From the NCBI RefSeq assembly GCF_900116515.1, contig NZ_FPBA01000011.1, positions 1 through 64,000 of the forward strand: a DNA stretch of 64,000 nt, in the 5' to 3' direction. Position numbers and translations under genes: made by a program. Positions 25,006 to 33,329 of the stretch are shown in pieces. Under the pieces are notes generated by a model that had not been told where the DNA came from, ran no database searches, and worked only from the letters and a program-made list of their open reading frames with translations. Position 1 is the stretch's first letter. Each line of letters begins with the position of its first letter. Source of the stretch: Geodermatophilus amargosae. Lineage in GTDB: Bacteria > Actinomycetota > Actinomycetes > Mycobacteriales > Geodermatophilaceae.

Positions 25006-25926
25006 GTGATCGTCGCGAGCGGACTCACCAAGCGCTACGGCGACCGGGTCGCCGTCGACCGCGTCTCCTTCACCGTCCGGCCCGGCCGGGTGACCGGCTT
25101 CCTCGGGCCCAACGGCGCGGGCAAGTCGACGACGATGCGCATGGTCATCGGCCTGGACCGGCCCACCGAGGGCTCGGTCACCGTCGACGGCATCCGCTAC
25201 CTCGACTGCCCGGCCCCGCTGCGCGCGGTCGGGGCGCTGCTCGAGGCCCGCGCCCTGCACCCTGGCCGCACCGCCTGGGCCCACCTGCGCTGGATGGCCG
25301 CGTCCAACGGCATCCCCGCGTCCCGGGTGGACGAGGTGCTCGGGATGGTCGGCCTCGAGGCGGTGGCCGGCCAGCGGGTCGGCCGGTTCTCCCTCGGCAT
25401 GGGCCAGCGGCTGGGCATCGCGGCCGCGCTGCTCGGCGACCCGCCGGTCGTCGTCCTCGACGAGCCGGTCAACGGCCTGGACCCCGAGGGCATCCGCTGG
25501 GTGCGCACCCTGGCCCGCGACCTCGCCGCCGAGGGCCGCACGGTGCTGGTGTCCAGCCACCTCATGGCCGAGATGGCGCTGACCGCCGACCACCTGATCG
25601 TCATCGGTCGCGGCCGCGTGCTCGCCGACCTCCCGACCGCGGACTTCATCGCCGAGCACGCCGCCTCCTACGTCCGCGTGCGCACCCCGCAGCCCGCGGA
25701 GCTCGCCGCGCTGCTGCAGCGTTCCGGCGCCGACGTCACCCGCGACGGCGACGAGCTGCGCGTGCAGGGCGTCGACACCGCCGCCACCGGCGAGCTCGCC
25801 GCCGGCGCCGGCCTCGTGCTGCACGAGCTCGGTCTCGTCCGCTCCTCCCTCGAGGACGCCTTCATGACCCTGACCGCCGGCAGCGTGGAGTTCGCCGCCG
25901 CCCGTCCCGCCGAGGTGACCCGGTGA
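25006..25926 (+). CDS. ABC transporter ATP-binding protein
   Basis: GTG 25006 opens a 306-residue ATPase (VIVASGLTKRYGDRVAVDRV). Walker A is GPNGAGKSTT, the signature is FSLGMGQRLGIAAALL, Walker B is VVVLDEPVNGLDPEG and the switch His is in VLVSSHLMAEM. The C-terminal extension matches ABC-2 type exporters of the DrrA/CcmA group, which export drugs, lipids or lantibiotics or act in immunity. It overlaps the permease gene by 4 bp (GTGA). The longer upstream-open frame has no start support. Confidence 0.93.
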   Translation: MIVASGLTKRYGDRVAVDRVSFTVRPGRVTGFLGPNGAGKSTTMRMVIGLDRPTEGSVTVDGIRYLDCPAPLRAVGALLEARALHPGRTAWAHLRWMAASNGIPASRVDEVLGMVGLEAVAGQRVGRFSLGMGQRLGIAAALLGDPPVVVLDEPVNGLDPEGIRWVRTLARDLAAEGRTVLVSSHLMAEMALTADHLIVIGRGRVLADLPTADFIAEHAASYVRVRTPQPAELAALLQRSGADVTRDGDELRVQGVDTAATGELAAGAGLVLHELGLVRSSLEDAFMTLTAGSVEFAAARPAEVTR

Positions 25927-26741
25927 CCGCTCCCGCGCTGACCGCCCCCCGCACCGCGCCCGCACCCGCAGGGGGCGCCGGCCTGCCGCGGGCCCTGCAC
26001 GCCGAGTGGATCAAGCTCTGGACGGTGCGCTCGACCGGCTGGTCGGTGGCCGCGATGGTCGCTCTCGGCGCCGGGCTGACCACCCTGGTGTGCGCGCTGG
26101 TGGCCCCGGACCTGGCGGCCGGGGCCACCGGTGAGCCGGTCGGGGCGTTCATCACCTGGGGGCTGCTGTTCGCCCAGGTGACCGCCGTCGTGCTCGGCGC
26201 GCTCACCGTCACCGCCGAGTACGGCACCGGGATGATCCGCGCGACCCTCGCCGCCACGCCGCGCCGTGGCACGGTGCTCGCCGCCAAGGCACTGGTGCTG
26301 AGCGGCACGCTGTTCGTCGCCGGCGTCGTCACCGCCGTCCTCGGCTGGCTGGGCGGCAACGCCTTCCTGTCCGCGGAGGGCATCGGCCTCTCCCTGGGCG
26401 ACGACGGCATGCTGCGCTCGCTGCTCGGCAGCGGCCTGTACATGGCCGGGCTGGGGCTGCTGGCGATGGCCGTCGGGCTGCTGCTGCGCTCCACCGCGGC
26501 CGCGGTGTCCGTGGTGCTCGCGCTGGTGTTCCTCGTCGGCAACCTGGTGATGCTGCTCCCCGGCTCGCTCGGCGAGTGGCTGACCAAGCTCATGCCGGGC
26601 AACGCCGGGTCGCGGATCGCCACGCCGGAGTCGTTCAACCCGATGCTGCTCGACCCGTGGCCCGGGTTCGCCGTCTTCGCCGCCGAGGTCGCCGTCGTCC
26701 TCGCCGTCGCGGCAGTGGCGTTCGGCCGTCGCGACGCCTGA
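25923..26741 (+). CDS. ABC-2 type transporter permease
   Basis: This 272-residue protein has about six transmembrane helices, after an Ala/Pro-rich cytoplasmic start and the typical LHAEWIKLWTVRSTGWSV entry helix. The signature EYGTGMIRATLAATPRR between helices 2 and 3 marks ABC-2 permeases. It is translated by coupling to the ATPase gene and together they form an exporter. The substrate cannot be inferred. A 63-nt palindrome follows 7 bp after the stop. Confidence 0.92.
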   Translation: MTAPALTAPRTAPAPAGGAGLPRALHAEWIKLWTVRSTGWSVAAMVALGAGLTTLVCALVAPDLAAGATGEPVGAFITWGLLFAQVTAVVLGALTVTAEYGTGMIRATLAATPRRGTVLAAKALVLSGTLFVAGVVTAVLGWLGGNAFLSAEGIGLSLGDDGMLRSLLGSGLYMAGLGLLAMAVGLLLRSTAAAVSVVLALVFLVGNLVMLLPGSLGEWLTKLMPGNAGSRIATPESFNPMLLDPWPGFAVFAAEVAVVLAVAAVAFGRRDA

Positions 26742-26748
26742 CTGCTGC

Positions 26749-26811
26749 GAGGCATCGGAAGCTCTCCCCACGTCCCGGGCCCCGGGACGTGGGGAGAGCT
26801 TCCGATGCCTC
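26749..26811. terminator. perfect 63-nt palindrome (31-bp arms, 1-nt centre)
   Basis: The arm begins gaggcatcggaagctctccc and is perfectly mirrored after the centre base at 26,780. It lies just after the ABC permease stop and 38 bp before the next gene on the same strand. It is probably a terminator, but the arms are longer and more exact than most, so a cruciform or protein-binding site is possible. Confidence 0.75.
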
Positions 26812-26849
26812 CCCGGTCGGCCACCGCGGCGGGCAGGCACAGTGGAGGG

Positions 26850-27227
26850 GTGACCCCCGCCGACCCGGCCTCCGCCGACGCGACCTCCCCCGACCCCACC
26901 GCCCTCGGCCGCGACCGCGCCGACCAGCTCCTGGCCCGGCTCGAGGCCGGCGACGGCCCCGGTGCCGAGGCCGTCCTCGCCGGCGTCGACGAGGTGCGCG
27001 ACCTCGTCTACGTCGGTGCCGCACTCACCTCGCGGGCACGCAGCGAGTCGCGCGCGCTGCCGCCGGCCCAGCGGGCGCAGGCCAACACCCGGCAGACGAA
27101 CCTGGGCGCCGTCCGCGACGCCGCCCGCAACGACCCCGCCGCGCTGCGCGTCTGGCTGCGCCGCTCGGCCGAGGAGCTGCTCCTGCTGCGCTCGCTGCAG
27201 GCGGTCGCCGACCGCATCCCCGGCTGA
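26850..27227 (+). CDS. conserved hypothetical protein (125 aa)
   Basis: GTG 26850 with gtggagg just upstream gives a helical, charged protein (DRADQLLARLEAGDGPGAEA, then DEVRDLVYVGAALTSRARSE, then ALRVWLRRSAEELLLLRSLQ). No domain is recognised and no membrane segment is present. An upstream ATG at 26,805 lies inside the palindrome and is unlikely. It converges with the ornithine cyclodeaminase gene. Confidence 0.7.
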   Translation: MTPADPASADATSPDPTALGRDRADQLLARLEAGDGPGAEAVLAGVDEVRDLVYVGAALTSRARSESRALPPAQRAQANTRQTNLGAVRDAARNDPAALRVWLRRSAEELLLLRSLQAVADRIPG

Positions 27228-27237
27228 GCCGGACCGG

Positions 27238-28275
27238 TCAGGACGGGATCGGCGACAGCGCGGAGACCATGCCGAAGAGGTCCTTGGGGTCGTCGGGCTC
27301 GGCCACGAGGTCGATGTCGTCGACCCACGACGTGCCGCGCACCGAGTCGCGCACGTAGCGCAGCGCGGAGAGGTCCTCGATCGCGAAGCCGACCGAGTCG
27401 AAGACGGTGACCTGCGACGACGAGGTGCGGCCGGGCGTGCGGCCGGCGACGACCTGCCAGAGCTCGGTGACCGGGAAGTCCGCGGGCATCGCCTGGATCT
27501 CGCCCTCGATGCGGGTCTGCGGCGGGAACTCGACGAAGACCTCGACGTCCTCGCGCAGCAGGATCGTGGGGTCGAGCTCGGTCTTGCCCGGGCAGTCCCC
27601 GCCGATCGCGTTGACGTGCACCCCCGGCTCGATCCAGTCGGCCGACAGCACGGTCGCGCGGGCCTTGTCGGCCGTGCACGTGGTGACGACGTCGGCGCCG
27701 CGCACCGCCTCGCGGCCGGACGCGGCCACGTGCACGTCGAAGCCCAGCGGCTCGAGGTTGCGGACCAGCTTGGTCATGGCCGCCGGGTCGGTGTCCCAGA
27801 CCGACACCTCGCTGATGCCCAGGACCGCCCGCATGCCCAGCGCCTGGAACTCCGACTGGCTGCCGGCACCGATGAGGGCCAGGCGCCGGGAGTCCGGCCG
27901 GGCGAGGTGGCGGGCGACCATCGCCGAGGTCGCCGCCGTGCGCAGCGCGGTCAGCAGCGTCATCTCGGCGAGGAAGACCGGATAGCCGTTGGAGACGTCG
28001 GCCAGCGCACCGAAGGCGCTCACCGTCTGGAAGCCGCGGGCCGGGTTGCTGGGGTGCCCGTTGACGTACTTGAAGGCGTAGGTCTCGCCGTCGCTGGTGG
28101 GCATCAGCTCGATGACGCCGAACGGGGTGTGGCTGCCGATGCGCGCGATCTTGTCGAAGGACTCCCACCGCCGGAAGTCGTCCTCGATGTACCCGGACAT
28201 CCCGGCGATGATCCGCTCCGGCCCGGTCTCGGCGGTCCAGCGGACCATGTTGCGCACGTCGACGAACAGCGTCAT
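27238..28275 (-). CDS. ornithine cyclodeaminase family protein
   Basis: The 345-residue protein matches ornithine cyclodeaminase/mu-crystallin enzymes: KYVNGHPSNPARGFQT, a Rossmann motif LALIGAGSQSEFQALG, VVTTCTADKARATVL, and GVHVNAIGGDCPGKTELDP. The family converts L-ornithine to L-proline and ammonia using NAD, with relatives acting on other amino acids or imines. The length is typical. It is divergent from an Lrp/AsnC regulator that probably controls it. Proline made here could be oxidised by the PutB/PruA pair 7 kb away. Confidence 0.88.
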   Translation of the reverse strand: MTLFVDVRNMVRWTAETGPERIIAGMSGYIEDDFRRWESFDKIARIGSHTPFGVIELMPTSDGETYAFKYVNGHPSNPARGFQTVSAFGALADVSNGYPVFLAEMTLLTALRTAATSAMVARHLARPDSRRLALIGAGSQSEFQALGMRAVLGISEVSVWDTDPAAMTKLVRNLEPLGFDVHVAASGREAVRGADVVTTCTADKARATVLSADWIEPGVHVNAIGGDCPGKTELDPTILLREDVEVFVEFPPQTRIEGEIQAMPADFPVTELWQVVAGRTPGRTSSSQVTVFDSVGFAIEDLSALRYVRDSVRGTSWVDDIDLVAEPDDPKDLFGMVSALSPIPS

Positions 28276-28299
28276 GGGGAAACGCTAGTGATGGGCGAT

Positions 28300-28338
28300 C
28301 TGCACACACAATGAGCGAAAAGCGCGCGTTGTGTGCAG
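28300..28338. promoter_or_regulatory. inverted repeat between ornithine cyclodeaminase and Lrp genes
   Basis: The arms ctgcacaca (28,300) and tgtgtgcag (28,330) are separated by 21 bp, so the centres are about three helical turns apart, in the 103-bp divergent intergenic region. It is a good candidate operator for the Lrp/AsnC regulator encoded to its right. Confidence 0.6.
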
Positions 28339-28378
28339 GGACCGACCAGATTGCAGTGATCAGCTGTACCGTTCGTAC

Positions 28379-28810
28379 ATGGCTGACCTCAGCGACCTGG
28401 ACCGCCGGCTGCTCTCGGCACTGCGCGAGGACGGCCGCGCCCCGGTGGCCGGGCTGGCCCGCCGGCTGGGGGTCACGCGGGCCACCGTGACCAGCCACCT
28501 CGACCGGCTCGTGGCCGAGGACGTCATCGTCGGGTTCACCGCGCGGGTGCGGGACGAGTCCGCGGCCGGCGGCGTGCGGGCGGTCTCGTTGATCGAGGTC
28601 GAGGGCCGGTCCACCGACGACGTCATCCGCCGGCTGCGCGGCTTCCCGGAGATCGAGTCGATGCACTCCACCAACGGCGCCTGGGACCTCGTCGCCGAGC
28701 ACCGCACGACCGACCTCGTGGAGTTCGACCGGCTGCTCAACCGGATCCGGTCCGTGCCCGGGGTGATCAACAGCCAGACGAGCCTGCTGCTGACCTCGGT
28801 GCTGCGCTGA
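28379..28810 (+). CDS. Lrp/AsnC-family transcriptional regulator
   Basis: The 143-residue protein starts at ATG 28379 with no ribosome site, so it may be leaderless. An AsnC-type HTH fills residues 1-60 (LSDLDRRLLSALREDGRAPV, LARRLGVTRATVTSHLDRLV). A RAM (amino-acid-binding, beta-alpha-beta) domain follows (AVSLIEVEGRS, IESMHSTNGAWDLVAE, INSQTSLLLTSVL). Such regulators sense amino acids. Its divergent neighbour, ornithine cyclodeaminase, is the likely target, with ornithine or proline a likely effector (inference). Confidence 0.92.
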   Translation: MADLSDLDRRLLSALREDGRAPVAGLARRLGVTRATVTSHLDRLVAEDVIVGFTARVRDESAAGGVRAVSLIEVEGRSTDDVIRRLRGFPEIESMHSTNGAWDLVAEHRTTDLVEFDRLLNRIRSVPGVINSQTSLLLTSVLR

Positions 28811-28814
28811 GCGC

Positions 28815-29969
28815 TCAGGCCGGCCGGGTCGCCGCCCGCGCCAGCGGCAGCCCGACGAGCAGGAGGCCCGCCACGAGCACGTAGGTCCACGGCAGGCCGA
28901 CGCCGGCCGCGACCAGCCCGAGGGCGAGCGCGCCGATCGCGGTGCCGGTGTCGAACGAGGCGTTCCACATCGCGCTGGCCGCCGTCGACCCGCCCTCCCC
29001 GGCGCGGGCGAAGGCGGTGACCAGCGTCAGGTTCTGCACCGCCCCGTAACCGGCGCCGAACACGGCCGCGCCGGCCAGCACGACGGCGTCGGCGGTGCCG
29101 AGCCCCAGCGCGACGGCGGCCAGCCCGACCGCCCCCACGGCCAGCGCGGCCGGCAGCAGCCGCCGGGTGCCGAGCCGGTCGGCCAGCAGCCCGGCCCGCC
29201 AGCGGGTGAGCGCGCCGGTGACGCCGAACAGGAGCAGCGCGGCCGTCGCGAGGACGCCGTCGGGGCGCTCGATCGGCAGGAAGGTCATGACGCCGCCGCC
29301 GGCGAGGGTGACCAGCAGCAGGACCCCCGACGGTGCCAGCGCGGCGCGCACCGCCTCGCGGGAGGACCCGCCGGCCGCCCCCTCCCAGTGCACGGTGCGC
29401 GCCAGCTGCGGCACCAGGGGCACGGCGAGCACCGGCGCGGCGGACAGCCACGCGAGCCACCCGGCGTGCCCGTCGAGCACCAGGGCCACGCCGGCGGGCA
29501 CGGCGAGCAGGTTGGGGACGGCGATGGCCAGCCCGTAGAGGCCGATCGACTCCCCGCGGCGCTCCGGCGGCGCCACCTGCGCGGCGAGCACCGCACCGAG
29601 CACGGTCAGCACCGCGAACCCGGCGCCGCGCACGGCCGAGACCCCCGACAGCCACAGCACGCCGTCGCCGAGGACGTACAGCGGGGACGGCGCCCCGAGG
29701 GCGAGCAGGCCGGCGGCGAGGACCGGGCCCAGGCCGAACCGCGCGGTCAGCGCGGGGACGACCGACTGGCCGGCCACGGTGACCAGCAGGAAGACGGCGG
29801 TGATGACGCCCGCGGTGTCGGCCGACGCGCCGTTCGCGACCGCGTACGCCGGGAGCGAGGCCAGCGTCAGGCAGTAGCCGACGAAGCCCAGCCCCGTCGC
29901 GCCCACCAGCGAGCGCATCGCCGGCAGCCGCCACAGCGAGTCCCGCGGCGTCGTCGTCCCCCTGGTCAC
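28815..29969 (-). CDS. MFS transporter
   Basis: I chose GTG 29969 because ggaggggagc precedes it; ATG 30011 is the longer alternative. The 384 residues form about 12 hydrophobic helices. Typical major-facilitator features include ARFGLGPVLAAGLLALG after helix 2 and LADRLGTRRLLPAALAVGAV after helix 8. It is probably a proton-driven exporter. The substrate is unknown. It ends 4 bp from the convergent Lrp gene. Confidence 0.88.
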   Translation of the reverse strand: MTRGTTTPRDSLWRLPAMRSLVGATGLGFVGYCLTLASLPAYAVANGASADTAGVITAVFLLVTVAGQSVVPALTARFGLGPVLAAGLLALGAPSPLYVLGDGVLWLSGVSAVRGAGFAVLTVLGAVLAAQVAPPERRGESIGLYGLAIAVPNLLAVPAGVALVLDGHAGWLAWLSAAPVLAVPLVPQLARTVHWEGAAGGSSREAVRAALAPSGVLLLVTLAGGGVMTFLPIERPDGVLATAALLLFGVTGALTRWRAGLLADRLGTRRLLPAALAVGAVGLAAVALGLGTADAVVLAGAAVFGAGYGAVQNLTLVTAFARAGEGGSTAASAMWNASFDTGTAIGALALGLVAAGVGLPWTYVLVAGLLLVGLPLARAATRPA

Positions 29970-30055
29970 ACCGCTCCCCTCCGCGGGCGTCGTCGCCCGG
30001 CCGTCCAGCATGGCCGCCGCGCCGCCGGGGAGCGGAGGCGGGTGGGGCCCGGGAG

Positions 30056-30697
30056 TCAGGGCCGGCCGATGCCCGCGTCGCGGGCGCGGGCGACCGCGGC
30101 GGCCCGGTCGGGCACCTGCAGCTTGGTCAGGACGGCGGAGACGTGGTTGCGGACCGTCTTGTCCGAGAGCGCGAGCCGGCGGGCGATCTGTCCGGTGGGC
30201 AGGCCGGCGGCGAGCAGTTCGAGCACCTCCCGCTCCCGGCCGGTCAGCTCGGGGAAGGCCGGCGCCCGGGGAGCCGGCCGCGTCAGCGCGTCCACGACCC
30301 TCCGGGCCACCGCCCCGCCGTAGACGGCGTCGCCGCCGGCGATCGCGAGCACGGCCCGGACGATCTCCTCGTGGTCGGCGCCCTTGAGCAGGTAGCCGCG
30401 CGCACCGGCGCGGAGTGCGCCGAAGAGGGAGACGTCGTCCTCGTGCATGGTGAGCACCAGGACCCCCAGCCCCGGCCGGCGGCGGGTCAGCTCGTCGATG
30501 GCGGCGATCCCCGGCAGCTGCGGCATCGACAGGTCGGTGAGGACGACGTCCGGCGCGGTCCGGGCGACGAGGGCGAGCAGCTCGGCGCCGTTCTCCGCCT
30601 CCCCCACGACCTCGACCTCCGGCGAGGCGTCGAGCACCGACCGCAGGCCGTACCGGTACATCGGGTGGTCGTCGGCGATGACCACGCGGACGGTCAC
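30056..30697 (-). CDS. NarL/FixJ-family response regulator
   Basis: The 213-residue protein has a receiver domain (VVIADDHPMYRYGLRSVLDA, phospho-acceptor Asp in DVVLTDLSMPQLPG, Lys in GYLLKGA). A LuxR-type HTH follows (LTGREREVLELLAAGLPTGQ, then LALSDKTVRNHVSAVLTKLQ). Its GTG start overlaps the kinase stop by 4 bp (GTGA), so kinase and regulator are translationally coupled. Targets are unknown, but the divergent membrane and secreted protein genes at 32,818 are candidates. Confidence 0.95.
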   Translation of the reverse strand: MTVRVVIADDHPMYRYGLRSVLDASPEVEVVGEAENGAELLALVARTAPDVVLTDLSMPQLPGIAAIDELTRRRPGLGVLVLTMHEDDVSLFGALRAGARGYLLKGADHEEIVRAVLAIAGGDAVYGGAVARRVVDALTRPAPRAPAFPELTGREREVLELLAAGLPTGQIARRLALSDKTVRNHVSAVLTKLQVPDRAAAVARARDAGIGRP

Positions 30698-32649
30698 CCG
30701 TCGGCCTCCAGCGGCAGGCCGGCGACGACGCGGGTGCCCCCGGGGCCGCTGGTCACGGTGAGCTCGCCGCCCACCGCCCGGGCGCGCGTCCGCATCGAGG
30801 CCAGCCCGACGCCGGCGGGACGGGGGTCGGCGTCCACCGCGGGGAAGCCGGCGCCGTCGTCGACGACCGCCACCTCGAGCCGGCCGTCCCGTGCGCGCAG
30901 GCCCACCTCGGCGCAGCGGGCACCGGAGTGCCGGGCGACGTTGGTCAGCGCCTCCTGGGCGATCCGGTAGGCCGCCGTCTCGACGTCGGGCGGCAGGGGC
31001 GGCAGCGGCTCGGCGGTGACCCGCACGGGCACCGACGGGGCCAGCGCCTTGGCGTGCCGCTGCACCGCGGCCACGAACCCCACGTCGTCCAGCGGGGCCG
31101 GCCGCAGCCCGTCGAGGATCCGGCGGACCTCACCGACCGCGCCGTCGACCTCCTCCCGCACCCGCGCCAGCAGCGCTCCCGTCGCCGGGTCGGCCCCTGT
31201 CCCGAGCCGGGCCTGCACCGCCTGCACGCCCAGCCCGATGCCGGCCAGCGACGGCCCCAGCCCGTCGTGCAGGTCGCGCCGGATGCGGTCCCGTTCGACG
31301 TGCGTGGCGGTGAGGACGTGGTCGCGCTCGCCCTCCAGGGTCCGGGTCAGCTCCAGTGCCCGGACGACGGCGGCGACCTGCGGCGCCAGCACCCCGAGCA
31401 GCCGCCGGTCCCCCGCCGTGAAGGGCTCGCCGGGGGCGCGCTCGGCCACGTACAGTTCCCCGAGGTACCGGCCGCCGACCCGCAGCGGAACGGCGGCTCC
31501 CCCGCCCGAGGGCTCGCTTCCCGGCGGCTCGATGCGGGCGGCCGGTGCGCGCAGCGCCGCCGCGACCGTCCCGAGGACGGCGGGCAGCAGGTCGGCCTCG
31601 TCCGCGGAGGCCACGCGGTCCCCGAGCTCGGTCACCGCCGTGACCGGGTCGCGGCGCCGTCCGTAGACCAGGCGGTCGGCCGCCGCCTGCAGGCGGGACC
31701 GGGCCGGGCCGAGGGCCGTCGCCAGCAGCGCCGCCGTCACGGCGCCGGTCACCGGCGACAGCGTCCGGCCGAGCGCGGCCGCGGCGACCGCCGCGACGAG
31801 CAGGTACGACCCGACGACGGCGGCGGTCAGCACCGCGTACACCAGCGCCCGGCTGACCACGATGCCCAGCAGCCGGTAGCGCACGACCCCGACGAGGACG
31901 GCGCCCGGGACCATCAGCGCCAGGGGGACGACCACCCAGTCCTGGACCGAGTCCTCGAGCAGGAACACTCCCACCATGAGCGGCAGCACGACGCACAGCA
32001 GCCAGGCCAGCTGCTGGCGCTCCGGCGACCGGGCGCGGACCAGCCGCACACCCGTGGCGGTCCAGATGGTCAGGGCCCCGGAGAGGGTGACGACACCGGC
32101 GGCGACGAGGACAGCCGTCCACCCGGGACCCGAGAGGTCCACCGGCGCGGGTCCCGGGGCGATGTCGTCGTACGCCTCCTGGGTCAGGCCGGACACGACC
32201 GTGACGACGGCGACGCCCCCGGACACCGCGGCGACCGGCCACCGCCACCAGCGCGCCGGCAGCCGGCCGGTCGGGTAGAGCGCCACCAGCACCGTGCCCG
32301 GCAGGACGAGGGACGCGATGTAGACCATCGCCGTCGCCTGGCCGACCTCCGCGGCCAGCGGCCAGGACGGGTCGGCGACGCCCACCCCGTACGCGCCGTA
32401 GGCGTTGCCGCCGACGCTGAGCGCCTGCAGCAGGCCGGTGAGGACCAGCAGCCAGCCGATCGCGTTGCGCGGGCGGAGGTGGACCAGCACGGCGCCGGTG
32501 CCCGCGTAGACGACGGCGTAGACGCCGCCGATCGTCGAGGCCGCCGAGCCGGGGACGCGGCCGGTGGCCCACGCCGCCAGACCCGCCGCCGCCACGCACG
32601 ACAGCGTCGCCACGACGGCGGCACCGGTCGTCAGGGAGCGCCTGCCCAC
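30694..32649 (-). CDS. membrane sensor histidine kinase with GAF domain (NarL-type)
   Basis: From GTG 32649 the kinase has 651 residues. It has a membrane region of about 8 helices starting VGRRSLTTGAAVVATLSC and including LRPRNAIGWLLVLTGLLQAL. A GAF-type domain follows (about 375-500). Next comes a HisKA_3 dimerisation box with the phospho-His in ERDRIRRDLHDGLGPSLAGI. The last part is an HATPase domain (EALTNVARHSGA, VVDDGAGFP, GVGLASMRTRARAVGG). The upstream-open frame is not protein-like. It signals to the response regulator at 30,056. The ligand is unknown. Confidence 0.9.
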   Translation of the reverse strand: MGRRSLTTGAAVVATLSCVAAAGLAAWATGRVPGSAASTIGGVYAVVYAGTGAVLVHLRPRNAIGWLLVLTGLLQALSVGGNAYGAYGVGVADPSWPLAAEVGQATAMVYIASLVLPGTVLVALYPTGRLPARWWRWPVAAVSGGVAVVTVVSGLTQEAYDDIAPGPAPVDLSGPGWTAVLVAAGVVTLSGALTIWTATGVRLVRARSPERQQLAWLLCVVLPLMVGVFLLEDSVQDWVVVPLALMVPGAVLVGVVRYRLLGIVVSRALVYAVLTAAVVGSYLLVAAVAAAALGRTLSPVTGAVTAALLATALGPARSRLQAAADRLVYGRRRDPVTAVTELGDRVASADEADLLPAVLGTVAAALRAPAARIEPPGSEPSGGGAAVPLRVGGRYLGELYVAERAPGEPFTAGDRRLLGVLAPQVAAVVRALELTRTLEGERDHVLTATHVERDRIRRDLHDGLGPSLAGIGLGVQAVQARLGTGADPATGALLARVREEVDGAVGEVRRILDGLRPAPLDDVGFVAAVQRHAKALAPSVPVRVTAEPLPPLPPDVETAAYRIAQEALTNVARHSGARCAEVGLRARDGRLEVAVVDDGAGFPAVDADPRPAGVGLASMRTRARAVGGELTVTSGPGGTRVVAGLPLEADG

Positions 32650-32696
32650 CGCGTCAGTGTGGCGCCGGCGGCGTCCCGGGTGGGGACTCCGGCGTC

Positions 32697-32729
32697 CCGG
32701 TGACCCGGGAGGACCTCCCGGGTCACCGG
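32697..32729. promoter_or_regulatory. perfect 33-bp palindrome in a divergent promoter region
   Basis: Arms ccggtgacccgggagg and cctcccgggtcaccgg (16 bp) flank a single A at 32,713. The palindrome lies 47 bp upstream of the histidine kinase start and 88 bp upstream of the divergent membrane protein gene, where no terminator is needed. A dimeric regulator binding site is the likeliest reading. Confidence 0.6.
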
Positions 32730-32817
32730 GTCCCGCGGCCCATCCGGCAGGTCGCCGGGGACGGCCACGGTCGTCCCGTCCGGCCGCCACGGCCGGCCCG
32801 ACCGAGGAGGACCCGCC

Positions 32818-33303
32818 ATGACCACCACGTCGAGGACATCCGCTCCCGCCACCCGCCCGACCCGCGCCCCGGACGCCCCGACCCTCGCCGGGGCGGGGAT
32901 CGCGCTGGCCTGCACGCTCGTCGGCCAGTACGTCGCGACGCCGTGGGAGTCGGATCCGGGCGAGTGGGGCGTGGACTTCGACGGCAACGGCGGCTGGGCC
33001 GCCCTCGGACTGCTCGTCGCCTTCATCGCGGTGGGGGTCGTCGTCGTCGGGTTCGTGGCCGCCCACGCCCGTGCCGCCGCACCCGGGTGCACCGCCGCGC
33101 GGGCGCTGGTCCTCGCCGTGCTCGGCGCCGTGACGATCCTCGTCTTCTGGACGGGGCTGCCCGCCGTCCTCGCCGGCGGGGCCACGGGGCTCGCCCTCGA
33201 CGCCCGGCGCCGGCTCGGGCGGGTCCCCGCGCCCGCCGCCGCGGCCCTCGTCGTCGCCGTCCTCACCGTCGCCGCCGCCGTGTGGCTCGCCCTCGCCGGC
33301 TGA
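32818..33303 (+). CDS. small integral membrane protein (four helices)
   Basis: ATG 32818, with cgaggaggacccgcc upstream, opens a 161-residue protein. It has four hydrophobic helices (APTLAGAGIALACTLVGQYV; LGLLVAFIAVGVVVVGFVAA; ALVLAVLGAVTILVFWTGLP; AAALVVAVLTVAAAVWLALA) and a short extracellular loop. No family is recognised. It is followed 26 bp later by a secreted beta-barrel protein gene and is divergent from the two-component system, which may regulate it. Confidence 0.85.
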   Translation: MTTTSRTSAPATRPTRAPDAPTLAGAGIALACTLVGQYVATPWESDPGEWGVDFDGNGGWAALGLLVAFIAVGVVVVGFVAAHARAAAPGCTAARALVLAVLGAVTILVFWTGLPAVLAGGATGLALDARRRLGRVPAPAAAALVVAVLTVAAAVWLALAG

Positions 33304-33329
33304 TCCCCCGTCCCCGGAAGGAGTTCCCC

